Below, in pieces: positions 1-5,466 of a stretch of 5,857 nt of DNA; position 1 is the stretch's first letter, and the number at the start of each line of letters is the position of its first letter. The DNA lies in the NCBI GenBank assembly GCA_944372315.1, contig CALVYX010000106.1, positions 1-5,857 on the forward strand, read 5' to 3'. Origin of the DNA: an uncultured Bacilli bacterium. GTDB taxonomy: Bacteria > Bacillota_I > Bacilli_A > RF39 > UBA660. The notes beneath the pieces are model-generated. The model searched no databases. It was not told where the DNA came from and saw only the letters and a program-made list of their open reading frames with translations. The translations under genes and the position numbers were made by a program.

Positions 1-344
1 TTAAGCAAGTAAAATTCTTTTAATTTAGCTTCATCATATTTATATTGATAATCTGTTAATAAAACTAATGTCTCTGCTATTGATAATTCTTCTGATAATG
101 TTATATTAGAGTTTTTGTGATAATAAATCATGTTTATTCCTTTATTATCTACTAATATATTGCCATTTATATCTAGTATTCTACCTCTTGGAGCACTTGT
201 TCCAGTTACATAAACTTCTTTAATTTCTCTAGCTTTTTGTAGATATATATCTTTATTTTTCACTGCTAAATCATAAATACGATAAAAAAATAGTGTATAT
301 AATCCAAAAATTAACAATATCCATATTATTATTTTTTTAGGCAT
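1..344 (-). CDS. Class B penicillin-binding protein, N-terminal part (cut by window edge)
   Basis: The visible part is 114 codons and open at the left edge. Residues 4-24 form one hydrophobic, Trp/Phe/Tyr-rich membrane anchor after a short basic N-terminus (MPKK). A charged stalk follows, then APRGRILDINGNILVDN at about residues 51-67. That segment matches the R-G-x-I-x-D-x-N-G-x-x-L signature at the start of the dimerisation (pedestal) domain of class B PBPs (PBP2/FtsI families). These are membrane-anchored transpeptidases that cross-link peptidoglycan; the catalytic SxxK domain lies outside the window. The start at 344 is preferred because GGTGA sits 5 bases upstream. An in-frame ATG at 356 would add four residues but has no visible ribosome site. 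The gene is divergent from the small gene starting at 407. Elongation PBP2 (MrdA-like) and division FtsI cannot be separated from this fragment. Confidence 0.8.
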   Translation of the reverse strand, partial: MPKKIIIWILLIFGLYTLFFYRIYDLAVKNKDIYLQKAREIKEVYVTGTSAPRGRILDINGNILVDNKGINMIYYHKNSNITLSEELSIAETLVLLTDYQYKYDEAKLKEFYLL

Positions 345-362
345 AAACTTCACCATTATTAG

Positions 363-391
363 TATTTAAAAAAGTAAATATTTCATACAAT
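363..391 (+). promoter_or_regulatory. Weak candidate promoter for the YqfT-like gene
   Basis: TACAAT at 386-391 is a good -10 candidate. The matching -35 position, 17 bp upstream (363-368, TATTTA), is poor. Transcription would start near 398, inside or right next to the AGGTGA ribosome site at 397-402, so the leader would be extremely short. The 62-bp divergent gap must also hold the promoter of the penicillin-binding protein gene, for which I see no convincing boxes. Confidence 0.3.
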
Positions 392-406
392 ATATTAGGT
401 GATATT

Positions 407-667
407 ATGTTTAATTTAATACGTGCTTATATGGGGAGAATGACTTTAGAAGATATAAATAACTTTGCAAATAGTAAAAATATTCATTTAAGTAGTGATG
501 AGTTAAATTTTGTCTATGAATTTATTAGTAAAAATTGGGAACAAATAGTAAAAAATCCTAAATTACTTAATTTAGAGCGTTATCAAGATAAATTTAGTCC
601 AGAAAATTTTTATAAAATAAAAAAGCTATTTTTAGAGTATAGCTCTCGATATTCTTCTTTCATTTAA
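407..667 (+). CDS. DUF2624 / YqfT-like small protein
   Basis: An 86-residue, highly charged, probably all-helical protein with no signal peptide or membrane segment. The pattern is an N-terminal helix, then a segment like MTLEDINNFANSKNIHLS, then F-I-S-K-N-W and a C-terminal F-S-P-E-N-F-Y-K-I-K-K-L-F helix. It resembles my recollection of the DUF2624 family, typified by Bacillus subtilis YqfT (about 85 residues). Function is unknown. In B. subtilis yqfT lies next to yqfS, the endonuclease IV gene. Here the gene is again next to an endonuclease IV gene but converges with it, and that context supports the family call. The start is fixed by AGGTGAT at 397-403. The last 15 codons overlap the hairpin that terminates nfo transcription on the other strand. 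No terminator for this gene itself is visible. Confidence 0.68.
   Translation: MFNLIRAYMGRMTLEDINNFANSKNIHLSSDELNFVYEFISKNWEQIVKNPKLLNLERYQDKFSPENFYKIKKLFLEYSSRYSSFI
619..644 (-). terminator. Rho-independent terminator of nfo, inside the convergent gene
   Basis: Read on the minus strand, AGCTAT (644-639) and ATAGCT (629-624) form a perfect 6-bp stem with a 9-base loop. A U-rich run follows, with five U beyond the stem, then A and more U. It begins about 26 bases after the nfo stop codon and lies entirely within the coding sequence of the plus-strand YqfT-like gene. Confidence 0.65.
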
Positions 668-669
668 TA

Positions 670-1587
670 TTATTTAGCACTTTTTTGATAGTATGAACGA
701 ATATGCCTCATCATATCGGGATTAAACTCTTTATTTTTTAACATAGCTATTTCAAATTTATAAGGAGGATAAATTCTTTCTTTATCAGTATCTGTATTAC
801 CTATATATGGGGTTTCAAGTATTTTAGGAATAGTTGCTAATTGGGGATTAGTAACTATTTTTAAGATGGTATCAAAGCCTAGAGTTCCATAACCAATATT
901 AGCATGTCTATCTTTATGAGAAGAAAAATCATTTTTACTATCATTGATATGAATACAATGGATGTATGATAAACCTATTTCTCTATCAAATAAACATAAA
1001 TATTTATCAAAGTTTGTCATGTCATATCCAGCATCATTTAAATGACAAGTATCAAGACAAACACCAATTAACTCTTTTTTTTCAATATGTTTAATTATAT
1101 ATTTTATTTCTTCTATAGTAGAACCTAGTTCTGTTCCCTTGCCTGCCATTGTCTCAAGTAAGATAGTAACTGTTTTATCCTGTTTTAGTATTTCGTTTAA
1201 AGCATATACAATATTATCAAGAGCTTCTTCTTTTTTAATACCAACACTTGACCCAGGATGAAGTACCATATAACTAATATTCATCATTTCACATCTTTTA
1301 ATTTCTTCTATTAAAAAATGAATGCTAAAATCATATTTTTTCTCATCTAAATTATTAGCTAAATTAACAATATAGGGAGCATGACAAATAATATTTTTAA
1401 TATCGATATTATTTTCTTGCATTACTTCCCAAGCTTTTTGGGTATTTTTCATATCAATGGGTTTTCGAAGAGTATTTTGAGGAGCTCCAGTATAAAACAT
1501 AAAAGTATTAGCTCCATATTCTAAAGCTTCATTTAAACTCCCAAGTAAACCATTTTTACCAAATGAAACATGTGAACCTATAATCAT
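670..1587 (-). CDS. nfo: Endonuclease IV (apurinic/apyrimidinic endonuclease)
   Basis: A 305-residue TIM-barrel AP endonuclease that cleaves the DNA backbone 5' to abasic sites in base-excision repair. It is cytoplasmic and uses a trinuclear zinc centre. All nine expected metal ligands are present, numbered from the start chosen here: H69 (CHAPY), H110 (LHPG), E145 (LLETMAG), D179 and H182 (LDTCHLNDAGYD), H213 (HINDSK), D226 and H228 (DRHANIG) and E258 (LETPY). The N-terminal IGSHVSF strand is also typical. One small deviation is HANIGYG, where G-E-G is common after HANI/HENI. I start at the ATG at 1587 because AGGTGAT (1598-1592) lies 5 bases upstream. The in-frame GTG at 1596 lies inside that ribosome site and would add three residues. 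Length fits the family (about 280-300). It stops 2 bp from the convergent YqfT-like gene. Confidence 0.96.
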   Translation of the reverse strand: MIIGSHVSFGKNGLLGSLNEALEYGANTFMFYTGAPQNTLRKPIDMKNTQKAWEVMQENNIDIKNIICHAPYIVNLANNLDEKKYDFSIHFLIEEIKRCEMMNISYMVLHPGSSVGIKKEEALDNIVYALNEILKQDKTVTILLETMAGKGTELGSTIEEIKYIIKHIEKKELIGVCLDTCHLNDAGYDMTNFDKYLCLFDREIGLSYIHCIHINDSKNDFSSHKDRHANIGYGTLGFDTILKIVTNPQLATIPKILETPYIGNTDTDKERIYPPYKFEIAMLKNKEFNPDMMRHIRSYYQKSAK

Positions 1588-1604
1588 TGCTATCACCTGT
1601 TTCT

Positions 1605-1633
1605 ATTATATAAAAAATCATTAAAAAAATCTA
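1605..1633 (-). promoter_or_regulatory. Candidate nfo promoter
   Basis: A perfect TATAAT -10 box lies at 1610-1605 on the minus strand. The -35 position 17 bp upstream (1633-1628, TAGATT) matches the consensus poorly and falls inside the pilin terminator stem. Initiation would be at about 1598, at the first base of the AGGTGAT ribosome site, giving a leader of about 11 bases. Confidence 0.4.
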
Positions 1634-1648
1634 GTTTAAAACTAGATT
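1623..1648 (-). terminator. Rho-independent terminator of the pilin gene, overlapping its stop codon
   Basis: AATCTAGTT and AACTAGATT form a perfect 9-bp stem (1648-1640 with 1636-1628) with a 3-base loop. On the minus strand it runs into further U (five beyond the stem). The first bases of the stem are the last two bases of the TAA stop codon (1649-1647). Confidence 0.8.
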
Positions 1649-2063
1649 AGTTAACACCACATGTCGTAGATGCTCCATCGGCAGAAGCTTCTACATCATC
1701 ACTGGTAACATCAGGAGATACGCCGTTAATCATATACTGTCCATTTGATAACCAAATTTTATAAGAATAATTACCATTTTCTCCTATTTCAATAGAAATG
1801 CTTCCTGTATAAGATTCATCTTCTTTTTCGATTAAACCACTAGAAATTAGTTCATCATATGTATAACATTTAGAAGAAGATGCTCCATCTTGGACATATA
1901 AAGTTTGAGCTGCTGTAACTAGGGTATTAGCTTCCATAGCAAGCACTTGTTTTTTGGCACTATCTGCCATTGGCACTACTGCATTTGTTGCAATTAAAAC
2001 AATAACTGATAATATTACAATTACACTTAATAATTCTACTAACGTAAATCCTTTTTTATTCAT
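1647..2063 (-). CDS. Type IV pilin-like protein (class III-signal prepilin)
   Basis: A 138-residue prepilin. The N-terminus MNKKG^FTLVELL is a textbook prepilin peptidase site: Gly-5 is followed by cleavage and N-methylation of Phe, with Glu at mature position 5. A hydrophobic helix follows to about residue 30. This helix anchors the subunit in the membrane and packs in the pilus core. An amphipathic helix (about 33-57) continues the stalk, followed by a small acidic globular domain. There are only two cysteines, C66 and C135, and both follow a D-G-A-S-rich motif; a disulfide closing the C-terminal domain is likely. Start: AAGGTGG (2079-2073) lies 9 bases upstream of the ATG. The gene is a separate unit with its own promoter and terminator. 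It could be a major pilin, a minor pilin or a ComGC-like pseudopilin; no assembly ATPase or prepilin peptidase is in the window. Confidence 0.88.
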   Translation of the reverse strand: MNKKGFTLVELLSVIVILSVIVLIATNAVVPMADSAKKQVLAMEANTLVTAAQTLYVQDGASSSKCYTYDELISSGLIEKEDESYTGSISIEIGENGNYSYKIWLSNGQYMINGVSPDVTSDDVEASADGASTTCGVN

Positions 2064-2087
2064 ATTCGATTGCCACCTTCTAAAATA

Positions 2088-2115
2088 ATTATATCAAAAA
2101 TCTAGGTTTAGTCAA
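2088..2115 (-). promoter_or_regulatory. Strong sigma-A-type promoter of the pilin gene
   Basis: On the minus strand, TTGACT (2115-2110) and TATAAT (2093-2088) are separated by 16 bp. The -10 is extended by an upstream TG (TGATATAAT, 2096-2088). The predicted start is near 2081, just before the AAGGTGG ribosome site. The promoter lies in the 67-bp gap after the GntR gene, where I see no terminator, so some read-through from the ABC operon is also possible. Confidence 0.75.
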
Positions 2116-2130
2116 CTCTTAATATGAAAA

Positions 2131-2484
2131 TTACTTTATTTTTTTAATGATTTCTTCTTTAGTTAATCCATAATTTAAAAGTTCATTTATTATATCATTT
2201 AGGTTAGTCATTAGTTCTGTAATTTTGATATCTTTTATTTTAGAAATATCATCACTAATAAATGTTCCTTTGGTTGATTTAGAAATAATTAGTCCTTTTT
2301 CTTCTAATATATCATAGGCTTTTTTTACTGTATTGGGATTTATTCCTAAATCACAGGCAAGAGTGCGAACACTAGGAATTTGGGCATTAGGTTTTAATAT
2401 TCCTAAAGTAATTTCTCTTTCAATTTCTGTTACTATTTGTTCATAGATGGGGCATCTTTTAGTATAATCAATGTTAATTATCAT
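2131..2484 (-). CDS. YtrA-subfamily GntR transcriptional repressor
   Basis: A 117-residue regulator. The winged helix-turn-helix of the GntR family covers about residues 12-77. Visible marks are PIYEQI, the recognition region IPSVRTLACDLGINPNTVKKAY, L-E-E-K-G-L-I and the wing K-G-T-F-I. Only about 40 residues follow, a short helical tail that presumably dimerises. This lack of a large effector domain is the hallmark of the YtrA subfamily, whose members repress adjacent ABC-transporter genes. The gene overlaps the permease gene by 11 bp and uses GAGGAAG (2500-2494), within the permease's last codons, as its ribosome site. It is therefore translated from the same message as the transporter. It is last in the operon, whereas in the B. 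subtilis ytr operon the regulator gene precedes the transporter genes. The likely operator is the palindrome at 5322-5352. The inducer is unknown. Confidence 0.92.
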   Translation of the reverse strand: MIINIDYTKRCPIYEQIVTEIEREITLGILKPNAQIPSVRTLACDLGINPNTVKKAYDILEEKGLIISKSTKGTFISDDISKIKDIKITELMTNLNDIINELLNYGLTKEEIIKKIK

Positions 2485-4432
2485 AAATAATTACTTCCTC
2501 ATAATTCATTTTTGTATATTCATCTAGTAAGCGTTTATACTCTTCTTCATTTTCTATTTTCTTTTTATAACTTGCAAATTCTTCTTTAAATTTAGAGGCA
2601 TCGCTAATAGTTAAGCTATAAGTGTTTATATCATATATAGTAATTACAATACTTTCTTTACTTATATCAATATTATTATCATATTTTAAGTAACGAATAA
2701 ATTCAGATTGGTTACTATTGATAACATAATCAAATAAATAAGCATCTTCTTCCGTAAAATAGTTTGAATTATAAATATTAAGTGTATAGTATGGGTGTTT
2801 GCTATTTTCCTCAACATATTTGATAAATTCTTCGTTTTGATGCGTTAGTACTTCTTTATATAATTCATTACTAATCTTTATTGGGATGATAATACTTTGG
2901 TATTCATGATTTTGATATGAATATAAAGTTAAAACTTCGGTTTCATTTAAAGATGTCATATCAAAATCTTTTCTTTTATCAATATTATCACTAATTAGTT
3001 TTTTAATTTTAGAAGTTACTGGAATTGATAAATCATTATATTTAATATAATTAGTTTCGTTAAATGGGAAATTTTTTATTTTATTTTCTTGCCAATTTAA
3101 GTATTCCTTAGTTATCTTGGCTTCGATATTAGAGTTTACGCTTACATCTAGATCATATCTATTATTATTAGAAATAATAGTAATATCATAAGAACTGGTT
3201 ATTTCTTCGTTATTTCTACTAATTAAAGAGGCTATTATTTCTTTTTTTAGAGTATCATCAGTAATATCCATACCTTCTATAACAATTTTATCAATATTAG
3301 ATAATACTTTTTCTTTACTAATAAATACTTCAAAATTTAGATGATATACACCAGTAAACATTAAAAATAATATTAAACTAACTATAGTTGATTTAACTGG
3401 TTTATATATTTCTTTTCTAGTAATTAAATCATATACTACAGAATAGACTATGATTGCTAAAATGGCTATTAACCAACCAACAAAATCTGTTTCTTTAATA
3501 ATTACATATGCAATAAAGGAAATAGGTAGTAAAGTTATTCCTTTAACTAATAAATGAATAAAAGAGCTCTTAAAACTTGTTTCGTTATTTTCCATTTTTC
3601 TTCTTTTAAAGATAAAGTATGCTACTACACTATAAAGAGTACTTAATAGTAGCATTTTTACAACACTAACCGTATCATAAATAGTTGTATTATTATTTGC
3701 AATAGATAATGGGGCTGTAAAATGATAATCTATAAAGATATCAGGATAGATTTCATATTCATTGTTTTTTAAATGCTTTTCACAATCTTTATCACCATAA
3801 CAATAATAATTAGAATTATCACAATATTCATTATTACATTCAAGATAATAGTTTGTATTTGAATGATTTAAATAGATAATTCCTTGTAGGAATGGTACAA
3901 ATAGAATAACACAAGCACTTATTACTAAGCTAGTAATCATATTACCAGCAATAACCATGGCTAAATTTAAAACTAAGAAGATAAATATATAAGAAATAAG
4001 CCAAAAGATAAAATAATCAATAAGCATTTTAAAAGGAATAATAAGTTCACTAAATAATAAACCAAATATACCAAAGATAAAAGTATTTAGAATAACAAAT
4101 AATAAAATAAGTAAAATTCCTCCAATTGTATTTGTAATATAAATACTTTTGCGATTTACTGGTTTTGATAAAATAAAATCAACACTTGCTTTTTTAAAGA
4201 TAAATGAAAATAAACTTAAAGATAATCCTAAGGGAATAAATAATATACCAAAATAAGTAAAGAAACTTAGGGTATTAAATGTTAGTAGTGTTCCATGATT
4301 GATATTTAATAAAACTACTAAATATATGATGTTAATAACAGGAATAATTCCTAGTAAAAAAGCTAGTATTCCTTTTGATTTTCTAATATTTTCTTTTAGA
4401 AAATTAAAATTAAAGAATGTTTTCAAATTCAT
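2474..4432 (-). CDS. ABC transporter permease with large C-terminal extracellular domain
   Basis: A 652-residue membrane protein. I count about nine hydrophobic helices (near 22-43, 55-79, 97-127, 136-158, 160-187, 256-275, 292-312, 317-336 and 348-364). Basic loops after helix 2 (K-K-A-S...K-P-V-N-R-K), helix 6 (K-R-R-K) and helix 8 (T-R-K-E-I-Y-K) put those loops inside. The 188-255 loop and residues 365-652 are then outside. The K-P-V-N-R-K-S motif after helix 2 is typical of ABC-2 type permeases. The external loop carries four cysteines, C199, C204, C211 and C217. The tail is hydrophilic, rich in Asn, Glu and Lys, and I cannot assign its fold; many gut Bacillota permeases carry such uncharacterised tails. 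It overlaps the ATPase gene by 23 bp, with ribosome site GGAGG 9 bases upstream, and the GntR gene by 11 bp. It presumably forms the membrane part of the transporter. The substrate is unknown; a role in the envelope or antibiotic response is inference from the YtrA link. Confidence 0.88.
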   Translation of the reverse strand: MNLKTFFNFNFLKENIRKSKGILAFLLGIIPVINIIYLVVLLNINHGTLLTFNTLSFFTYFGILFIPLGLSLSLFSFIFKKASVDFILSKPVNRKSIYITNTIGGILLILLFVILNTFIFGIFGLLFSELIIPFKMLIDYFIFWLISYIFIFLVLNLAMVIAGNMITSLVISACVILFVPFLQGIIYLNHSNTNYYLECNNEYCDNSNYYCYGDKDCEKHLKNNEYEIYPDIFIDYHFTAPLSIANNNTTIYDTVSVVKMLLLSTLYSVVAYFIFKRRKMENNETSFKSSFIHLLVKGITLLPISFIAYVIIKETDFVGWLIAILAIIVYSVVYDLITRKEIYKPVKSTIVSLILFLMFTGVYHLNFEVFISKEKVLSNIDKIVIEGMDITDDTLKKEIIASLISRNNEEITSSYDITIISNNNRYDLDVSVNSNIEAKITKEYLNWQENKIKNFPFNETNYIKYNDLSIPVTSKIKKLISDNIDKRKDFDMTSLNETEVLTLYSYQNHEYQSIIIPIKISNELYKEVLTHQNEEFIKYVEENSKHPYYTLNIYNSNYFTEEDAYLFDYVINSNQSEFIRYLKYDNNIDISKESIVITIYDINTYSLTISDASKFKEEFASYKKKIENEEEYKRLLDEYTKMNYEEVIIYDN

Positions 4433-5309
4433 AACCTAACGCCTCCATTTGATATATAAATACTTCTTCTAAAGTAAGAGGTAAATAGTCTAATATAATT
4501 GGATTTAGACTTTCTAAAAATTCTTTACTATTTTTTCCCTCTTCATCAATAATTAAAGTAGCAACACTTCCTACCTTTTTATAAGAAAGAAGTTTTAGCT
4601 TTTTGAATGTTTTTTTATCAAAATCCCCTTTTAGTGATATTTGAACTTTAAACATATTAGTTTTTAGAGTATCAATATCACTTTCAAATAAGATACTTCC
4701 TTTATATAATAATCCTAGATTATCACATATATCTTCTAATTCTCTTAGATTATGAGAAGTCATAATAATGGTTGTATCTTGTCTACTCATAGCCTCTGCA
4801 AGTAGTTTTTTAAAGAATTTACGAACTACTGGGTCTAAGCCATCAAATGTTTCATCAAAAAATAAATATTTGGCATTACAAGCTAAAGCGCAAATAAGAG
4901 CACATTGTCTTTTCATTCCTTTAGAGAAACTACTTATTTTAGCATTGATATCTAGTTTTAATGTATTAGCAATATTTATCACATAATTCATATCAAATTT
5001 ATGATATAATGCTTTATAAAATTCTGCCATATCCATTAGTGTATACCCTGGATAAAAGTATAAATCGTCTGGTACAAAGACCATTTCTTGTTTTAATGAC
5101 TCATTGTCATATGCATTTTCATTATCTATCAAAACTATACCATTATCTGCTGTGTAAATACTATTGATGATTCTAAGTAATGTTGATTTACCAGCGCCAT
5201 TAGCTCCTACTAAACCATAAATTGCATTATCTTTAATTGTACAATTTAAGTTTTCTAGGACATAGTCTTGACGATTAAAACTTTTAGATAAATTTTTAAT
5301 CTCTATCAT
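4410..5309 (-). CDS. ABC transporter ATP-binding protein, YtrB-like
   Basis: A 299-residue ATPase that would power the permease encoded directly downstream. Motifs in order: Walker A G-A-N-G-A-G-K-S-T at 35-43; a Q-loop region F-V-P-D-D (78-82) without the usual glutamine; signature S-F-S-K-G-M-K-R-Q (127-135), i.e. SKGM in place of SGGQ; Walker B L-F-F-D-E (149-153) with catalytic E153; D-loop G-L-D-P (157-160); switch His H186 in T-S-H-N. The C-terminal ~85 residues are an accessory region common in ABC-2 exporters. The SKGM signature is usual in ATPases paired with YtrA-type regulators. The start is supported by GGAGGGAG shortly upstream of the ATG. It is the first gene of the operon and lies directly after the operator and promoter. 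Confidence 0.93.
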   Translation of the reverse strand: MIEIKNLSKSFNRQDYVLENLNCTIKDNAIYGLVGANGAGKSTLLRIINSIYTADNGIVLIDNENAYDNESLKQEMVFVPDDLYFYPGYTLMDMAEFYKALYHKFDMNYVINIANTLKLDINAKISSFSKGMKRQCALICALACNAKYLFFDETFDGLDPVVRKFFKKLLAEAMSRQDTTIIMTSHNLRELEDICDNLGLLYKGSILFESDIDTLKTNMFKVQISLKGDFDKKTFKKLKLLSYKKVGSVATLIIDEEGKNSKEFLESLNPIILDYLPLTLEEVFIYQMEALGYEFENIL

Positions 5310-5321
5310 ATTTCTCCCTCC

Positions 5322-5352
5322 ATAATTGTATTATATGTACTAATACAATTAT
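5322..5352. promoter_or_regulatory. Probable GntR (YtrA-type) operator palindrome
   Basis: A perfect inverted repeat: ATAATTGTATTA (5322-5333), a 7-bp spacer, then TAATACAATTAT (5341-5352). It lies between the predicted -10 box and the ribosome site of the ABC operon and covers the expected transcription start. A third copy of the outer half-site, ACAATTAT, occurs at 5361-5368, 16 bp from the copy at 5345-5352. Long palindromes at the promoter of YtrA-type operons are the usual binding sites of the encoded repressor. Binding here would block initiation and autoregulate the operon. Confidence 0.78.
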
Positions 5353-5381
5353 AATATACCACAATTATTTTATGATTGCAA
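5353..5381 (-). promoter_or_regulatory. Promoter of the ABC-transporter/GntR operon
   Basis: On the minus strand, TTGCAA (5381-5376) and TATATT (5358-5353) are separated by exactly 17 bp. Initiation would fall around 5346, inside the palindromic operator. The extra half-site at 5361-5368 lies in the spacer. A perfect TATAAT at 5353-5348 also exists but has no -35 at proper distance. Confidence 0.6.
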
Positions 5382-5382
5382 C

Positions 5383-5415
5383 AAAAAAGAGTAAAGTAGT
5401 GTTAAAACTTTACTC
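5383..5415 (-). terminator. Rho-independent terminator of the right-edge surface-protein gene
   Basis: GAGTAAAGT (5415-5407) and ACTTTACTC (5397-5389) form a perfect 9-bp stem with a 9-base loop. On the minus strand, six U follow directly (5388-5383). It stands about 50 bp past the stop codon at 5467 and just before the ABC-operon promoter, so it separates the two units. Confidence 0.88.
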
Positions 5416-5428
5416 ATTGTGTATTATA

Positions 5429-5464
5429 CTTGCCCATGTGTAAAGGAAAAGCAACACAGGCAAG
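5429..5464 (-). other. Imperfect hairpin directly after the variable-protein stop codon
   Basis: CTTGCC (5464-5459) pairs with GGCAAG (5434-5429), and TGTGT (5458-5454) pairs with ACACA (5441-5437). There is a 2-base bulge (5435-5436) and a 12-base loop, giving 11 bp in total. It starts 2 bases past the stop codon and has no U tract, so it is not a canonical terminator; the U-tailed hairpin at 5383-5415 is. It may stabilise the mRNA 3' end. If the upstream gene is a DGR target, it could be the structured element some DGRs need downstream of the variable region, though it lies about 80 bp from the patch. Confidence 0.5.
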
Positions 5465-5466
5465 AT

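Noticed and set aside
345..356. Upstream ATG at 356 for the penicillin-binding protein
   Set aside because: No ribosome site precedes it, whereas GGTGA stands at the right distance before the ATG at 344.
1588..1596. GTG start for nfo at 1596
   Set aside because: It lies within the AGGTGAT ribosome site that serves the ATG at 1587; known endonuclease IV proteins begin close to the I-G-S-H-V-S strand.
1654..1735. Moderately higher G+C at the 3' end of the pilin gene as a second DGR variable region
   Set aside because: The rise is small, third positions are mixed rather than A-free, and there is no lectin-like frame around it; normal variation in a surface protein explains it.
4768..4986. 72-codon plus-strand frame inside the ABC ATPase gene
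   Set aside because: It is antisense to a gene with complete catalytic motifs, has no ribosome site of note, and no recognisable protein features.
5422..5427. TATAAT on the minus strand between the two hairpins as a promoter
   Set aside because: No -35 box at 16-18 bp, it lies upstream of a terminator, and no gene starts directly after it.
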